A DNA stretch of 32,713 nucleotides from the NCBI GenBank assembly GCA_052390415.1, contig JBQTGY010000106.1:1-32713 (forward strand). Reading direction: 5' to 3'. Positions 23,731 to 32,648 of the stretch are shown piece by piece; the first letter of the stretch is position 1; each line of letters opens with the position of its first letter. The translations under genes were made by a program, and so were the position numbers. The notes under the pieces were generated by a model. The model was given only the letters and a program-made list of their open reading frames with translations. It had not been told where the DNA came from and did no database searches. The DNA comes from JANNWF01 sp052390415 (GTDB taxonomy: Bacteria; Pseudomonadota; Gammaproteobacteria; Xanthomonadales; Xanthomonadaceae).

Positions 23731-24123
23731 ATGGCGATTTCTCAGAACTACGGCACTGGCCGTCGCAAGTCCTCCACCGCCCGCGTGTTCCTGCGCAAGG
23801 GCACCGGCAACATCGTCGTCAACGACAAGCCGCTCGATCAGTACTTCGGTCGCCAGACCGCGCGCATGATCGTGCGTCAGCCGTTGATCCTGACCCAGTT
23901 GACCGAGAAGTTCGACATCCTGGTGACGGCAGACGGCGGCGGCACCACCGGCCAAGCCGGCGCGATCCGCCTCGGCATCTCGCGCGCGCTGGTCGAGTTC
24001 GACGAAAGCCTGCGTCCTTCGTTGCGCCGCGCTGGTTTCATGACCCGCGACGCACGCGAAGTTGAGCGCAAGAAGGTCGGCCTGCACAAAGCCCGCCGCG
24101 CGACCCAGTTCTCCAAGCGCTAA
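23731..24123 (+). CDS. rpsI: 30S ribosomal protein S9
   Basis: The product has 130 residues. It starts MAISQNYGTGRRKSSTARVF and ends in the conserved basic tail KARRATQFSKR, whose last residues reach the P-site tRNA in the ribosome. GGGTTGQAGAIRLGISRALVEF is also typical. It is the second gene of the rplM-rpsI operon. No hairpin terminator is evident before the tRNA gene about 66 nt downstream, so read-through into the tRNA is possible. Confidence 0.99.
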   Translation: MAISQNYGTGRRKSSTARVFLRKGTGNIVVNDKPLDQYFGRQTARMIVRQPLILTQLTEKFDILVTADGGGTTGQAGAIRLGISRALVEFDESLRPSLRRAGFMTRDAREVERKKVGLHKARRATQFSKR

Positions 24124-24189
24124 GCCGCAGCCGCTTTGGGCGCACGCCACGCGGCGCTGTGCTCGCTTGCGAAGCTGGCGATCCGGTCT

Positions 24190-24263
24190 TGGGGGATCGT
24201 CCAACGGTAGGACTGCAGCCTCTGACGCTGCCTATCTAGGTTCGAATCCTAGTCCCCCAGCCA
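24190..24263 (+). tRNA. tRNA-Gln (anticodon CUG)
   Basis: The acceptor strands TGGGGGA and TCCCCCA pair over seven bases, followed by discriminator G and encoded CCA. The D arm is GTCC...GGAC-like, and the anticodon stem GCAGC/GCTGC encloses the loop CTCTGAC with anticodon CTG. The T arm has GGTTCGAATCC. The weak U1-A72 pair is typical of tRNA-Gln. Length is 74 nt with CCA. Confidence 0.95.
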
Positions 24264-24271
24264 CACAACGA

Positions 24272-24300
24272 CCCTCGCGCAAGCGGGGGTTTTTGTTTTT
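24272..24300 (+). terminator. Rho-independent terminator after tRNA-Gln
   Basis: CCCTCGC-GCAA-GCGGGGG forms a 7-bp stem with one G-U pair and a GNRA tetraloop. TTTTTGTTTTT follows directly. It lies 8 nt after the tRNA CCA end. Confidence 0.88.
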
Positions 24301-24490
24301 CGCGGGCAACTTACCGTTTTGCAAGGTTTTCAGCATTCGTGCCAGACCGGATTCGTCCGAGACCGCCGTTAGCATGGTCGCATGCCTTCCCGGGCTCGAC
24401 GGATTGCGCAGGCAGATTGGCTGTCCGCTGCGATCCGTGAGCTTTGGGGCGGTGGTGCGGCGATGAGCCGTCAACAAAGGGTCGATTCCG

Positions 24491-24517
24491 TTGACATGTC
24501 GGCGCGACGTGTTAAAT
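24491..24517 (+). promoter_or_regulatory. predicted promoter of the Fic gene
   Basis: A perfect -35 TTGACA (24491-24496) is followed after 15 bp by TTAAAT (24512-24517, four of six). The region is AT-rich against a GC-rich background. It overlaps the first copy of a direct repeat (see 24499-24557). Between 24301 and 24490 I see nothing else. Confidence 0.45.
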
Positions 24518-24557
24518 AAATGGCATTTTCTTAACTTATCGGCGCGCTCATGTTAAA
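24499..24557. repeat. short direct repeat bracketing the Fic promoter and start codon
   Basis: TCGGCGCG-ACG-TGTTAAA at 24499-24516 recurs as TCGGCGCG-CTCA-TGTTAAA at 24539-24557. The spacing is about 40 nt, roughly four helical turns. The second copy contains the Fic ATG. GTTAA and TTAAC also form short inverted arms between them (24511-24535). These could be operator sites. Confidence 0.5.
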
Positions 24558-25644
24558 GCCGACCTACACAATTCCTCCGCTGCCGCCGTCGCTGGTGTTG
24601 GAAACCGTGCCGATACTGAAAGCGCTGGCGGCAGCCAATCGCGCGCTGGCAGAGCTGAAGGGCCGGGCAGCAACCATCCCCAACCAGGGCATCCTGATCG
24701 ACACGCTGACCTTGCAGGAAGCCAAGGCCAGCTCCGAGATCGAGAACATCGTCACCACACAGGACGAGCTGTTCCAGGCAGCGCTGTTCCCTGAAGGCCT
24801 GGAGTCTGCGGCAGCGAAAGAAGTTGCGCTGTATCGCGATGCGTTGCGGTTGGGGTACAGCCGGCTGACAACGACCGGCGGGCTGATCACCAACAACACA
24901 TTGATCGACATGTTCCGCCTGCTCAAGCGCCACGACGGGGGCTTCCGCTGCACGCCGGGCACGCTGCTGCGCAATGACCAGGCCGGCGAGACAGCGTTCG
25001 TCCCCCCGCAGGACGCCAACGAGATCGTGGCGCAAATGGGTGCACTGGAGCGCTTCATCAACGACGACGAGGCCTGCGCGCTCGACCCCCTGATCAAGAT
25101 GGCGCTCATCCACCATCAGTTCGAGAGTATTCACCCCTTCCCGGATGGCAACGGCCGCATCGGCCGCATTCTCAACGTGCTCTACCTCACCCGCACGGGC
25201 CTGCTCGATATCCCCATCCTCTACCTCAGCCGTCATATCACCCGCAGCAAAGGTGACTACTACCGGCTACTTCAGGCCGTGCGCGACAACGGCGCCTGGC
25301 AGGACTGGGTGCTCTACATGCTGCGGGCCGTGGCCGAAACCGCGCAAACCACGCTGCGACTGGTCGAGGGCATCCGTGGGCAAATCGCGACCGTGAAGAA
25401 ACAACTGCGAGAACACCAGCCCAAGCTCTACTCACAGGACCTGCTCAATAACTTGTTCCGCCACCCCTATACCCGGATCGAATTCCTGGTGACTGACTTG
25501 GGCGTGACCCGACAAACCGCTGCAAAGTACTTGGATGCACTGGCCGAGGGTGGACTTGTCCGTAAGCAACAGGCGGGGCGCAGCAACTACTACATCAACA
25601 CCGCGTTGGTGGCGTTGTTCCTTGATGTGGACGGGGGGCGATGA
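24550..25644 (+). CDS. Fic-domain protein, probable AMP-transferase with self-inhibitory motif
   Basis: The product has 364 residues. The Fic core HPFPDGNGRIGR (195-206) matches HxFx(D/E)GNGRxxR in full, so it should transfer AMP or a similar nucleotide group to a hydroxyl side chain of a target protein. An N-terminal inhibitory motif of the S/TxxxE(G/N) type is present as SSEIEN (S61, E65, N66), making this a class II Fic protein in which the glutamate blocks ATP binding. The last about 70 residues look like a winged helix (RIEFLVTDLGVTRQTAAKYL). Layout and length match the Shewanella SoFic group. No ribosome binding site precedes the ATG. No antitoxin gene lies beside it. The target is unknown. 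Confidence 0.93.
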   Translation: MLKPTYTIPPLPPSLVLETVPILKALAAANRALAELKGRAATIPNQGILIDTLTLQEAKASSEIENIVTTQDELFQAALFPEGLESAAAKEVALYRDALRLGYSRLTTTGGLITNNTLIDMFRLLKRHDGGFRCTPGTLLRNDQAGETAFVPPQDANEIVAQMGALERFINDDEACALDPLIKMALIHHQFESIHPFPDGNGRIGRILNVLYLTRTGLLDIPILYLSRHITRSKGDYYRLLQAVRDNGAWQDWVLYMLRAVAETAQTTLRLVEGIRGQIATVKKQLREHQPKLYSQDLLNNLFRHPYTRIEFLVTDLGVTRQTAAKYLDALAEGGLVRKQQAGRSNYYINTALVALFLDVDGGR

Positions 25645-25701
25645 TGGAGGTGGGCGCGATTCACGGACTGGCTCACATTGCCGCCACTCAATGCAAGACG
25701 A

Positions 25702-26481
25702 TCAGCTAATGCTCCGCTTGCTGTCCAGAAATCGTTGCTGCCGCAGCAGATTGGTGGTCGCGCTGCGGGCGGCTTGCGCTTCGCGCAGACGCAGCTCGTC
25801 GCGCAACTGAGTCAGTTGCAGCCTGAGCATGTCGACGGCGCTGGTCTTGGGTGTTGCCAGGGGAACTTCGCGCTGCGCTTTTGGAATGGCGAGGTAGGCG
25901 GTCAGCGAATCCGGTACGTAGCGGCGCATGCACTCGATGACGTAGTGGCGGTCGTCGGCGTTGAAATGCTCATCGCTTATGTGGCTGGTTGCAGTATTGG
26001 CGATGCCGATGACGGCGCTCTTGATCTCGCACAGCAATTCGCGATGCGGCGGATCGATCTCGCCCGCCAGGGTCGTCAACACGTTATCGAACGCGAGCAA
26101 TGCTGATTCGGGTAGCCAGGCGGTCGGCACCGCTGCGAACTCTGCTTCGCGGCGCGAGCGCAGCACCAATCCCGCCAGGGCCAGCATCGCAACGCCGAAC
26201 GCGAGCGATGGCCAACTTTTCTGCACGCCAGCAAGAAACAGCAGGGCGAGGACCGCCGCTGTCAGCAGCAAGGCGAGGACGTGCTTGCGCTCGAAGCGTG
26301 CATGACCAGGCCGCCGCCGCACTTGCTGTGACAGCGGCGCGCCGAGCTGAATGCGGGTTCTTGCTGCCTCGATTCGGATCTGCTCCACCGGACTCGGCGT
26401 CGCAGGGATAGACGAGCGGCGGGCGGTACGCCGGTTCACCGGACCGGCGGCAGTGATAAAGCGTGGCGGTGGAAGCGACAT
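25702..26481 (-). CDS. two-TM protein of the telA operon, XpaC-like
   Basis: The product has 259 residues from the ATG at 26481 (MSLPPPRFITAAGPV). An earlier TTG at 26502 would add seven. A basic N-terminal tail is followed by two membrane helices (about 67-85 and 90-108). A cytoplasmic helical domain follows with IKSAVIGIANTATSHI, then RRYVPDSLTAYLAI, which recalls the 'YLPxTLxLLxxY' pattern of XpaC proteins, the usual partners of TelA. The end is a coiled coil (MLRLQLTQLRDELRLREA). It follows the YiaAB gene by 29 nt. The XpaC call is a judgement from context plus weak similarity. Confidence 0.7.
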   Translation of the reverse strand: MSLPPPRFITAAGPVNRRTARRSSIPATPSPVEQIRIEAARTRIQLGAPLSQQVRRRPGHARFERKHVLALLLTAAVLALLFLAGVQKSWPSLAFGVAMLALAGLVLRSRREAEFAAVPTAWLPESALLAFDNVLTTLAGEIDPPHRELLCEIKSAVIGIANTATSHISDEHFNADDRHYVIECMRRYVPDSLTAYLAIPKAQREVPLATPKTSAVDMLRLQLTQLRDELRLREAQAARSATTNLLRQQRFLDSKRSIS

Positions 26482-26510
26482 GCAAGTCTCGATGATCCCC
26501 AACCAAATGT

Positions 26511-26957
26511 TCAGACCGCGCTTGGCTGCGGCGAGACGCCGCCGCGCTCGGCCAACCCTGCCTCATGGTCGTCGCGGATCGACTTGGCCAAGGTGAAGGT
26601 ATTGCTGACCAGAAACAGCCAACTGACCACCATGTAGCTCTTCTGCCAGCTGCTGATGTTCATGCGCCACAAGCCCCATGAGGTCAGCGCGACGGCGGCG
26701 GCGAAGGCGATCCAGACCAGCATTACCCAAGCCGGCGTATCGACTTGACCATCACGGTTGTCGCGAATGGTCTTGGCGACCGAGAAGCTGGTGAACAGAC
26801 AGAAGAAAAAGGCGATGGCGAGGAAGGCGCGGTCGAGCTGGTCGCTGGGTAGCTGCAAGACGCCGACTCCGGCGGCCAAGACCGCGATGGCGAACGACAG
26901 CCAGACCTGGATGCGCCAGGAAGCGGTATCGCGTTGGACGATGTATTGGGTGTTCAT
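26511..26957 (-). CDS. YiaA/YiaB-type small inner-membrane protein
   Basis: The product has 148 residues with four membrane helices arranged as two similar pairs. Each pair ends in a similar sequence, FFFCLFTSFSVAKTIRDNRD and WLFLVSNTFTLAKSIRDDHE, the hallmark of the YiaAB two-helix domain repeated twice. The ATG at 26957 (MNTQYIVQRDTASWR) follows a strong AAGGAG. It lies 39 nt after telA and just before the XpaC-like gene, so the three are probably one transcript. The function of this family is not established. Membrane stress is the common context. Confidence 0.88.
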   Translation of the reverse strand: MNTQYIVQRDTASWRIQVWLSFAIAVLAAGVGVLQLPSDQLDRAFLAIAFFFCLFTSFSVAKTIRDNRDGQVDTPAWVMLVWIAFAAAVALTSWGLWRMNISSWQKSYMVVSWLFLVSNTFTLAKSIRDDHEAGLAERGGVSPQPSAV

Positions 26958-26996
26958 GAGCAAGGCTCCTTGGATGGTGGATCGAGTGGTTGACGA

Positions 26997-28187
26997 CTAC
27001 AGCGCAACCGGTCCTGCGAATTCCAATCGCGCCGATTCATTCGCTTGCAGTCGCTGCTTGCGTTCGACGTATTGATCGGCGCGCGCCAGTTGCTCGCTGA
27101 TCACCACGTTGTTCTGTTGCATGACTTGCAGCGCGCGGCCGCGGAAGGTGTCGAAGGCATCCATCGCCGCGAAGGTTTGTTCGAACATGGCCTTCATGCT
27201 GTCGATGCCGATCAGCGGGTTTTCGGCGAATTGCGATGTGCGTTCGACGTGCGCACCCAACTGGCGGCCGCTATCGGCGATCAAGGCCTCGATGCTGCCG
27301 TTGACGCCGCTGAGCATGTCCATCACCCGCACCTGATTGCCGGTGGCACGCGCCACGGTTTGCGCCACGGCTAGCGCGCTCATGCCGGTGGTGGCCACGC
27401 GCGTACAGCCATTGATGGTTTCGCGGGCGGTCTGCTTGAGCAGTTCCAGGGCGAGGTAGCCGTTACCGCACACGGCCTGCTGGGTCAGCATGTCCTGCAG
27501 GTTTTGACGGGCGGCAAACAGCACCTCCAGCTCCAGCGCACGGGCGCGTTCGGCGTCGCTGGCTTTCAGGGCCTCGACGCGCTGCGCCAGGCGTGAATCG
27601 AGTGTTTCGGCGAAGTGGATGGCGGCCTTGAGTTTCTGCATCGCCTCCCACAACTTGCTGCGACAGGCATCGATATCGACCAGGTCGCGCTGCATGTCAT
27701 CGCGCGCGGCATACAGCTGCTGCATGGTTCGATTCAATTGCGCAGACGCGCCTTGGAAGCGACGAAAGTAGTGTTGCAGGCGGCTGCCGAACGGGATCAG
27801 GCCAAGCAGTCGGCGTGGCTGCAACAAATTGCCGTGGCTGCCCGGATTAAGACGATCCAGCTGGTTACGCATGTCCTGGATCGCATTGAAGGCGGCGCTG
27901 TCGTTGTTACCGACAAAGTTCTGTTGCAACAGGCGGCCTTGCATCAGGCCCGCGGCCAGCGAGATTTCCTCGCGGCCCAGTGCAAATGCGCCATCCAGAC
28001 GTGCGCGAAAGCCGTCGCTTTGCAGTTCTTCGGTCAGCAGCCCAGCAATGAAGCGATCAACTTGAGCCTCGACCGCGGCCTGGGTCTCGGCCTTCAGCGG
28101 CACCGCTGCGCGCGCGGCGGGCGTGTCGAGCGGCGCCAGAATCTGCGGCGGCTGCAACTGAGTCGGCTGGCTCGTAGTGGTGTGCAT
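26997..28187 (-). CDS. telA: TelA/KlaA family toxic-anion-resistance-like protein
   Basis: The product has 396 residues, mostly helical and soluble. It carries the TelA pattern: NPGSHGNLLQPRRLLGLIPFG near residue 120, FRRFQGASAQLNRTMQQLYAARDDMQRD, QNLQDMLTQQAVCGNGYLAL, TRVATTGMSALAVAQTVARA, and a helical C-terminal end. The ATG at 28187 (MHTTTSQPTQLQPP) has GAGGAA six nt upstream. It heads the operon telA, YiaAB, XpaC-like. The name comes from plasmid tellurite resistance. In chromosomes these genes are better linked to envelope stress or antimicrobial tolerance, and tellurite resistance is not implied here. The 225 bp upstream hold no gene. Confidence 0.9.
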   Translation of the reverse strand: MHTTTSQPTQLQPPQILAPLDTPAARAAVPLKAETQAAVEAQVDRFIAGLLTEELQSDGFRARLDGAFALGREEISLAAGLMQGRLLQQNFVGNNDSAAFNAIQDMRNQLDRLNPGSHGNLLQPRRLLGLIPFGSRLQHYFRRFQGASAQLNRTMQQLYAARDDMQRDLVDIDACRSKLWEAMQKLKAAIHFAETLDSRLAQRVEALKASDAERARALELEVLFAARQNLQDMLTQQAVCGNGYLALELLKQTARETINGCTRVATTGMSALAVAQTVARATGNQVRVMDMLSGVNGSIEALIADSGRQLGAHVERTSQFAENPLIGIDSMKAMFEQTFAAMDAFDTFRGRALQVMQQNNVVISEQLARADQYVERKQRLQANESARLEFAGPVAL

Positions 28188-28412
28188 GCTGTTCCTCGCG
28201 GCAGTTGGGGTGGACCGAGATTCTGGCCAGCCGAAGCGAGGTGCAAGATGAATCAACCAAGTATGGATGGAATCGTCCGCTGGTATTAATTAGTGATACG
28301 CAGCTACCCTGAAGCAGATGACTTCAGCCATTGCCAGCGCATGGGGTCGTCAAGGTTTCAGATGCTCAGAAGGCAAGTCCGGACCCATTAATCGCTGGTC
28401 GGACGGTATGGA

Positions 28413-31400
28413 CTACTTCGCCACCCGCGGAATACGCATGATCACCAAGGTGCCACTGGCGGTGCTTTGCACCTCGATCTGACCGCCCAAACGCACGTTG
28501 ACCAGGTTGTAGACGATGGGTAGACCCAGCCCGGTGCCACCACGGCCACGGCGGGTGGTGTAGAACGGTTCGAATACGTGCGGCAGGGCGTCGGCCGAGA
28601 TGCCGCGGCCGCTGTCGTTGACGCTGATCTCGACGCGATCACCATCGATCGCACGCGCCGCCACCCGCAGGCTTCCGGGCTCGTCTTCGGAAAATCCATG
28701 CATCAGCGCGTTCTGGATGAGATTGCTGACGATCTGAGCCAGCGCGCCTGGATAGCTCTCCATGGCAAGACCATCCTCCACTGACAACTCATAGGTGATC
28801 GGCCTGTTTTTCCACAATTGCTCGAGGCTAGGCAGCACGCTGCGCAGATAGTCGCCCAGCACGAAGCGACGCCGTTGATCCGAACTGTTATCGACCGAGA
28901 TCTGCTTGAAGCTGTCGATCAACTGCGCGGCGCGCCCCAAATTCCGATCAACCAGTAGATTTGCCTCCGTGGCCGTGCCAAGGAACGAGGCCAGCTCACC
29001 ACGTTTGAGGTCGCCTGATTCGAAGTGTTTCTGCACCCATGCGGTGCGGTCGGTGAGCATGCTGGACGCGGTGATGGCCACGCCGAGAGGCGTATTGAGC
29101 TCGTGTGCCACGCCGACCACGAGACTGCCCAGGGAGGCAATCTTCTCGGCCTGAATCAGATCAAATTGGGTGTCGCGCAGATCGATCAGTGTCTGCTCGG
29201 CGCGTTGTTTGGCCTCCGAGAGCTCGGCCGTGCGCTCGGCGACCTGGCGCTGCAACAGGCGGCGGTTGCTCTGGATGCCATGGATGCGCCAGGCGTAGCC
29301 GCCGTACAACAACGCCAGCACGGCCAGCGCCATCAACGCCTGTGCCCACGGCGTCTTCCACCACGGCGGCAGGATGTCGATCATGAGTGTGGTGACGGCA
29401 GCCTCAGCCAGCGCCTCCGGCTCGCCCGCTTTGACCACGAAGCGATACGTTCCCGGCGCCAGATTGGTGTAGGTGGCACCGCGCTCGCTGGCGGTGGTTT
29501 CGATCCAGTCCGGATCAAATCCGTCCAGCTGGTAGGCGTAATGCAGACGTTCCGGCGCCAGCAGTTCCAAGGCGGCAAATCGCAGACTCAGCATGCGTGC
29601 GTCGGCCGCGGGAATGGCGAGGCTGTCGGCATAGTGCAGCGGCGACGGCAACGGTGATGCCGCGTCCAAGGCGCGCGACTCGATGCGTCGGTTCCACAGC
29701 CTCAGCTCAGTGAGCAGGGGGGCCGGAGGCGGCGATGTGGGCTGGATGCGGGCGGGATCGAACACGGTGAGTCCGCGCGTTGCGGCGAACATGATGCGGC
29801 CATCCGCCAGGGTGACGGTCGCCGCCGACTGGTAGTCGCTGTCGAAAGCACCGTCGGCGGCGCCGAACTGTGCGATCTCGCCCGAGTTCGGGTCAAAGCG
29901 CAGGATGCCCTTGGATGACGCCAGCCACAGCAGACCAGCGTGATCCTCAGCGATCGCCTGCACCACGATGCTGCCAAGTCGGCGGAATTGTGGAAACGAT
30001 TCAAAACGCGCCGACGCCGGGTCGGCGGAATCCTGCAGATGCATTCGCAGCAGGCCGCCACTGGTCGTGGACAACCACATGCGGCCATCGCGTGCGCGCA
30101 GGAAGTGGGTCACACCACCGACGGGCAGCGGCGAGTCGGCATCGCTGGTTGCACGGTGAATATGGCGTTCCTGGCTGCCATCGCGACTCAGCCAATGCAG
30201 GCCATCGCTGGAGCAGACCAGCAACGTCTGTTGATCGAACTCAGCGAAGTGGCTGACCCAGGACGCAATCGGATAGTGCGCGAGTTGGTGCATGTCGCTG
30301 CGCTGCAATACATACACGCCGCGGTCATAGGTGCCGATGATCAAGCGCTCCGCATCCAGCAAGAGTCGGGTGACATGCAACTCGCCGAGCGGTGGTGGCA
30401 GTGCGGGGACTTGCGCCTCGCCACTGGCGCTGTCTACCTCCACCACACCACTGAGCACACCCAGCCATAACTGCGAGCCTTGCATCGCCAGTGCGCTGAC
30501 ACCCAGCCGAGCGGTGGCGGGAAAGTCCAGCAAGTGGCCTCTGCCGGGCTCGAACCGATACAAACCGTTGCGGCCGCCAAGCCAAACCGCGTCAGGCCCG
30601 GCCGGGAGCAGCGAGTAGATCACTGGATCGCGCAGACCCGCCGTGGCCGCGCTGTCCGGCGTGAAGCTGGTGAAACGGTTGCCGCGTGGATTGAGCACGC
30701 TGACCCCGCCTGTATAGGTACCAGCCAGCAGGCTGCCGTCGGCGGCTTCGAGCAAGCTGGTGACCCGCCCTGGCCCCAACGAATGTGAGTCATGGCGGTA
30801 ATGCGCGAAGCGCAAAAATGTAGGGTCGGCTGTCTTGGGATCAGGCATCAGATTCAAGCCCTCGCGCGTGCCAATCCACAGGCGACCATCGCGATCCTGC
30901 AGCAGCGACCGAACGATGTCGCTGTTCAGAGTGTCCGGGTCATCGGCACGATGGCGAAATACGCGCAACTGATTGGCGACAACGTCATAACGAAACAGAC
31001 CTGCCGCCACCGCGCCGATCCATAACACGCCGTTGCGGTCGCGGAGCAAGGCATCGATGCGCGAGGTCTTCAACGGCGCCGCTTCGGCGATTCCCACGAA
31101 CGGCCAATCGACTACCCCGCTGACCGGATCCAGTCGCGACAGGCCGGCCAGACTGCCCAGCCAGATGCGCCCTTGTGCATCGCTGTGAACACTCTCGAAG
31201 CGCGTGTCACTCGGCGAGTTGTCGTCCGAGAACTGCCAAGCGCTACGCTTGCCGGTGGCCGGGTCGTAGCGACTCAGGCCCGCGTAACCGACGACCCACA
31301 GCGCACCCTTGCCGTCGACGTGCAAGCCGCGAACACCGGCCTGCGCACCGGCTTCGCCATCAATCGGCACGGATTCGAAGCGGTCACGCTCTTCGAGATA

Positions 31401-31730
31401 ACGACTCAAGCCACCGCTGCCGCCCACCCACAGCACGCCAGCGTGATCGATGACCAGCGACTGCAGCAGATCGCCCGGCAACGAGTCCGCTCGTTCGGGA
31501 TGATGCCGATAGACGCGAAACTCGTGGCCATCGAAGCGGTTGAGACCGTCCTGGGTGGCAATCCAGATGAAGCCCCGACGATCCTGCACCATCGACCACG
31601 CACTTGCCTGCGAGAGCCCCTGCTCGGTGCCAATGCGGCGAAAGCGGGTCAGCGAAGGCGTGTACTCGAACGCCGCCACATCGACTACTGCCGCCAAACA
31701 GAACAGTGCAGCAAGCAGCCCGCAACGCAT
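28413..31730 (-). CDS. sensor histidine kinase with two-component-regulator propeller and Y_Y_Y domains
   Basis: The product has 1105 residues. A signal peptide (about 1-20) is followed by a periplasmic beta-propeller built of Reg_prop repeats, seen as recurring W(I/V/L)G...GL.R motifs (WIATQDGLNRF, WVGGSGGLSRY, WLGSLAGLSRL, WIGTREGLNLM). A Y_Y_Y domain follows at about 720-785 (HYAYQLDGFDPDWIET), then a membrane helix near 795-814, a coiled coil, and HisKA with phospho-acceptor H876 in VAHELNTPLG. The ATPase domain has NLIQNALMHGF, VNDSGRGIS and GRGGTGLGLPIVYNLV. No receiver or DNA-binding domain is present, and no response regulator is adjacent. The ATG follows GGGGGA. Ligand unknown; propeller sensors often respond to glycans in other phyla. 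Confidence 0.93.
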   Translation of the reverse strand: MRCGLLAALFCLAAVVDVAAFEYTPSLTRFRRIGTEQGLSQASAWSMVQDRRGFIWIATQDGLNRFDGHEFRVYRHHPERADSLPGDLLQSLVIDHAGVLWVGGSGGLSRYLEERDRFESVPIDGEAGAQAGVRGLHVDGKGALWVVGYAGLSRYDPATGKRSAWQFSDDNSPSDTRFESVHSDAQGRIWLGSLAGLSRLDPVSGVVDWPFVGIAEAAPLKTSRIDALLRDRNGVLWIGAVAAGLFRYDVVANQLRVFRHRADDPDTLNSDIVRSLLQDRDGRLWIGTREGLNLMPDPKTADPTFLRFAHYRHDSHSLGPGRVTSLLEAADGSLLAGTYTGGVSVLNPRGNRFTSFTPDSAATAGLRDPVIYSLLPAGPDAVWLGGRNGLYRFEPGRGHLLDFPATARLGVSALAMQGSQLWLGVLSGVVEVDSASGEAQVPALPPPLGELHVTRLLLDAERLIIGTYDRGVYVLQRSDMHQLAHYPIASWVSHFAEFDQQTLLVCSSDGLHWLSRDGSQERHIHRATSDADSPLPVGGVTHFLRARDGRMWLSTTSGGLLRMHLQDSADPASARFESFPQFRRLGSIVVQAIAEDHAGLLWLASSKGILRFDPNSGEIAQFGAADGAFDSDYQSAATVTLADGRIMFAATRGLTVFDPARIQPTSPPPAPLLTELRLWNRRIESRALDAASPLPSPLHYADSLAIPAADARMLSLRFAALELLAPERLHYAYQLDGFDPDWIETTASERGATYTNLAPGTYRFVVKAGEPEALAEAAVTTLMIDILPPWWKTPWAQALMALAVLALLYGGYAWRIHGIQSNRRLLQRQVAERTAELSEAKQRAEQTLIDLRDTQFDLIQAEKIASLGSLVVGVAHELNTPLGVAITASSMLTDRTAWVQKHFESGDLKRGELASFLGTATEANLLVDRNLGRAAQLIDSFKQISVDNSSDQRRRFVLGDYLRSVLPSLEQLWKNRPITYELSVEDGLAMESYPGALAQIVSNLIQNALMHGFSEDEPGSLRVAARAIDGDRVEISVNDSGRGISADALPHVFEPFYTTRRGRGGTGLGLPIVYNLVNVRLGGQIEVQSTASGTLVIMRIPRVAK

Positions 31731-31788
31731 AACGCATCCCCCGGTGGCCGCGACCGCGAAGCCCGATGGTAGCGGATGCGATCAGCCG

Positions 31789-32358
31789 CTAGTGTGACCC
31801 GCTAGCAAGTCCCTGCTGTCGCGCCGCACTGCAAAACAAAGCAGCTGACAGCAACATCGGAACCGTCAGGCAGGCTGTCACCAGCGCTGCCTTGAAGCCC
31901 CAGCCGAAGCCAATCGCCACGAAGGCGACCAAAGCTTGCGCACACGCCATCACCAGCAACGCGCGCACCATCCCACGGGGCTGAAATCGCGCGGTAATCG
32001 CAAGGCTCGCGCCGATCACGAGCACGCCGACGAACAGCAGATTGGCGCGGTTGCTCTCGTCGCCAATGATGCCGACCGCAAGAGTGATCCACACAAGAGC
32101 AAAAACCGTCGCCACCACCAAGCCGACCGCGCTCAGATAGGCGAGGTTGCGCGACTTGCGCAGGGCCAATTGCAGGCTGCCGCAGGCGACTGCCAGCATG
32201 GTCCCGAACACCAGAAAGTCCGCTGCATCCCATTGCATCTCGGCACTGAACTGCGTCGCAAGCAGTGGCACCAACAACAACAACCCGGCGCCGACCCAAA
32301 GCAGCAGGCTGGCGCGTTTGCCTCGCAATTCGCCGGCGGTTTCAGGATGAGCAGTCAT
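31789..32358 (-). CDS. polytopic membrane protein of unknown function
   Basis: The product has 189 residues from the ATG at 32358 (MTAHPETAGELRGKRAS), which follows a strong GGGAGGAATTC ribosome binding site. A longer frame from 32511 is rejected. About six membrane helices are visible: LLLWVGAGLLLLVPLLA, DFLVFGTMLAVACGSLQLAL, LSAVGLVVATVFALVWITLA, LLFVGVLVIGASLAITA, VRALLVMACAQALVAFVAIG and ALVTACLTVPMLLSAALFC. I do not recognise the family by name. The sensor kinase gene follows on the same strand after 58 nt, so the two may be co-transcribed. The 290 bp upstream to the tRNA-like sequence hold a TTTTGG/CCAAAA hairpin near 32617-32636 and no gene. Confidence 0.75.
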   Translation of the reverse strand: MTAHPETAGELRGKRASLLLWVGAGLLLLVPLLATQFSAEMQWDAADFLVFGTMLAVACGSLQLALRKSRNLAYLSAVGLVVATVFALVWITLAVGIIGDESNRANLLFVGVLVIGASLAITARFQPRGMVRALLVMACAQALVAFVAIGFGWGFKAALVTACLTVPMLLSAALFCSAARQQGLASGSH

Positions 32359-32648
32359 GAATTCCTCCCGTGCTGGCTGAGGTCCGCGAACACAACAGGA
32401 CCTCGCAGAGTTGGATAAGAATGCCACCGAGACATATTGCATGCAGTCGGGAGAGTGGATGACCTTGCCGCGAGCATCATCAACATCTTCCGACGCAAGC
32501 GCACCGGGCACGTTGAACGGCTAGAATTCCGGCCCCGGCAGCCGCTCGCTTCCGCGCGGCCAAGGATGGCCGGGCTGGCGTCAAGTTCCACGGACGGCTG
32601 CTTGCAACAAACTTTACTTTTGGGGTTATCCAAAACAAGTCAAAACAC

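Noticed and set aside
23128..24204. 358-residue minus-strand open frame opposite rplM-rpsI
   Set aside because: It lies fully opposite two ribosomal protein genes and has no recognisable domain.
24550..25644. Fic protein as the toxin of a toxin-antitoxin pair
   Set aside because: The inhibitory SxxxEN motif is within the same protein (class II) and no small partner gene lies beside it, so a separate antitoxin is not needed.
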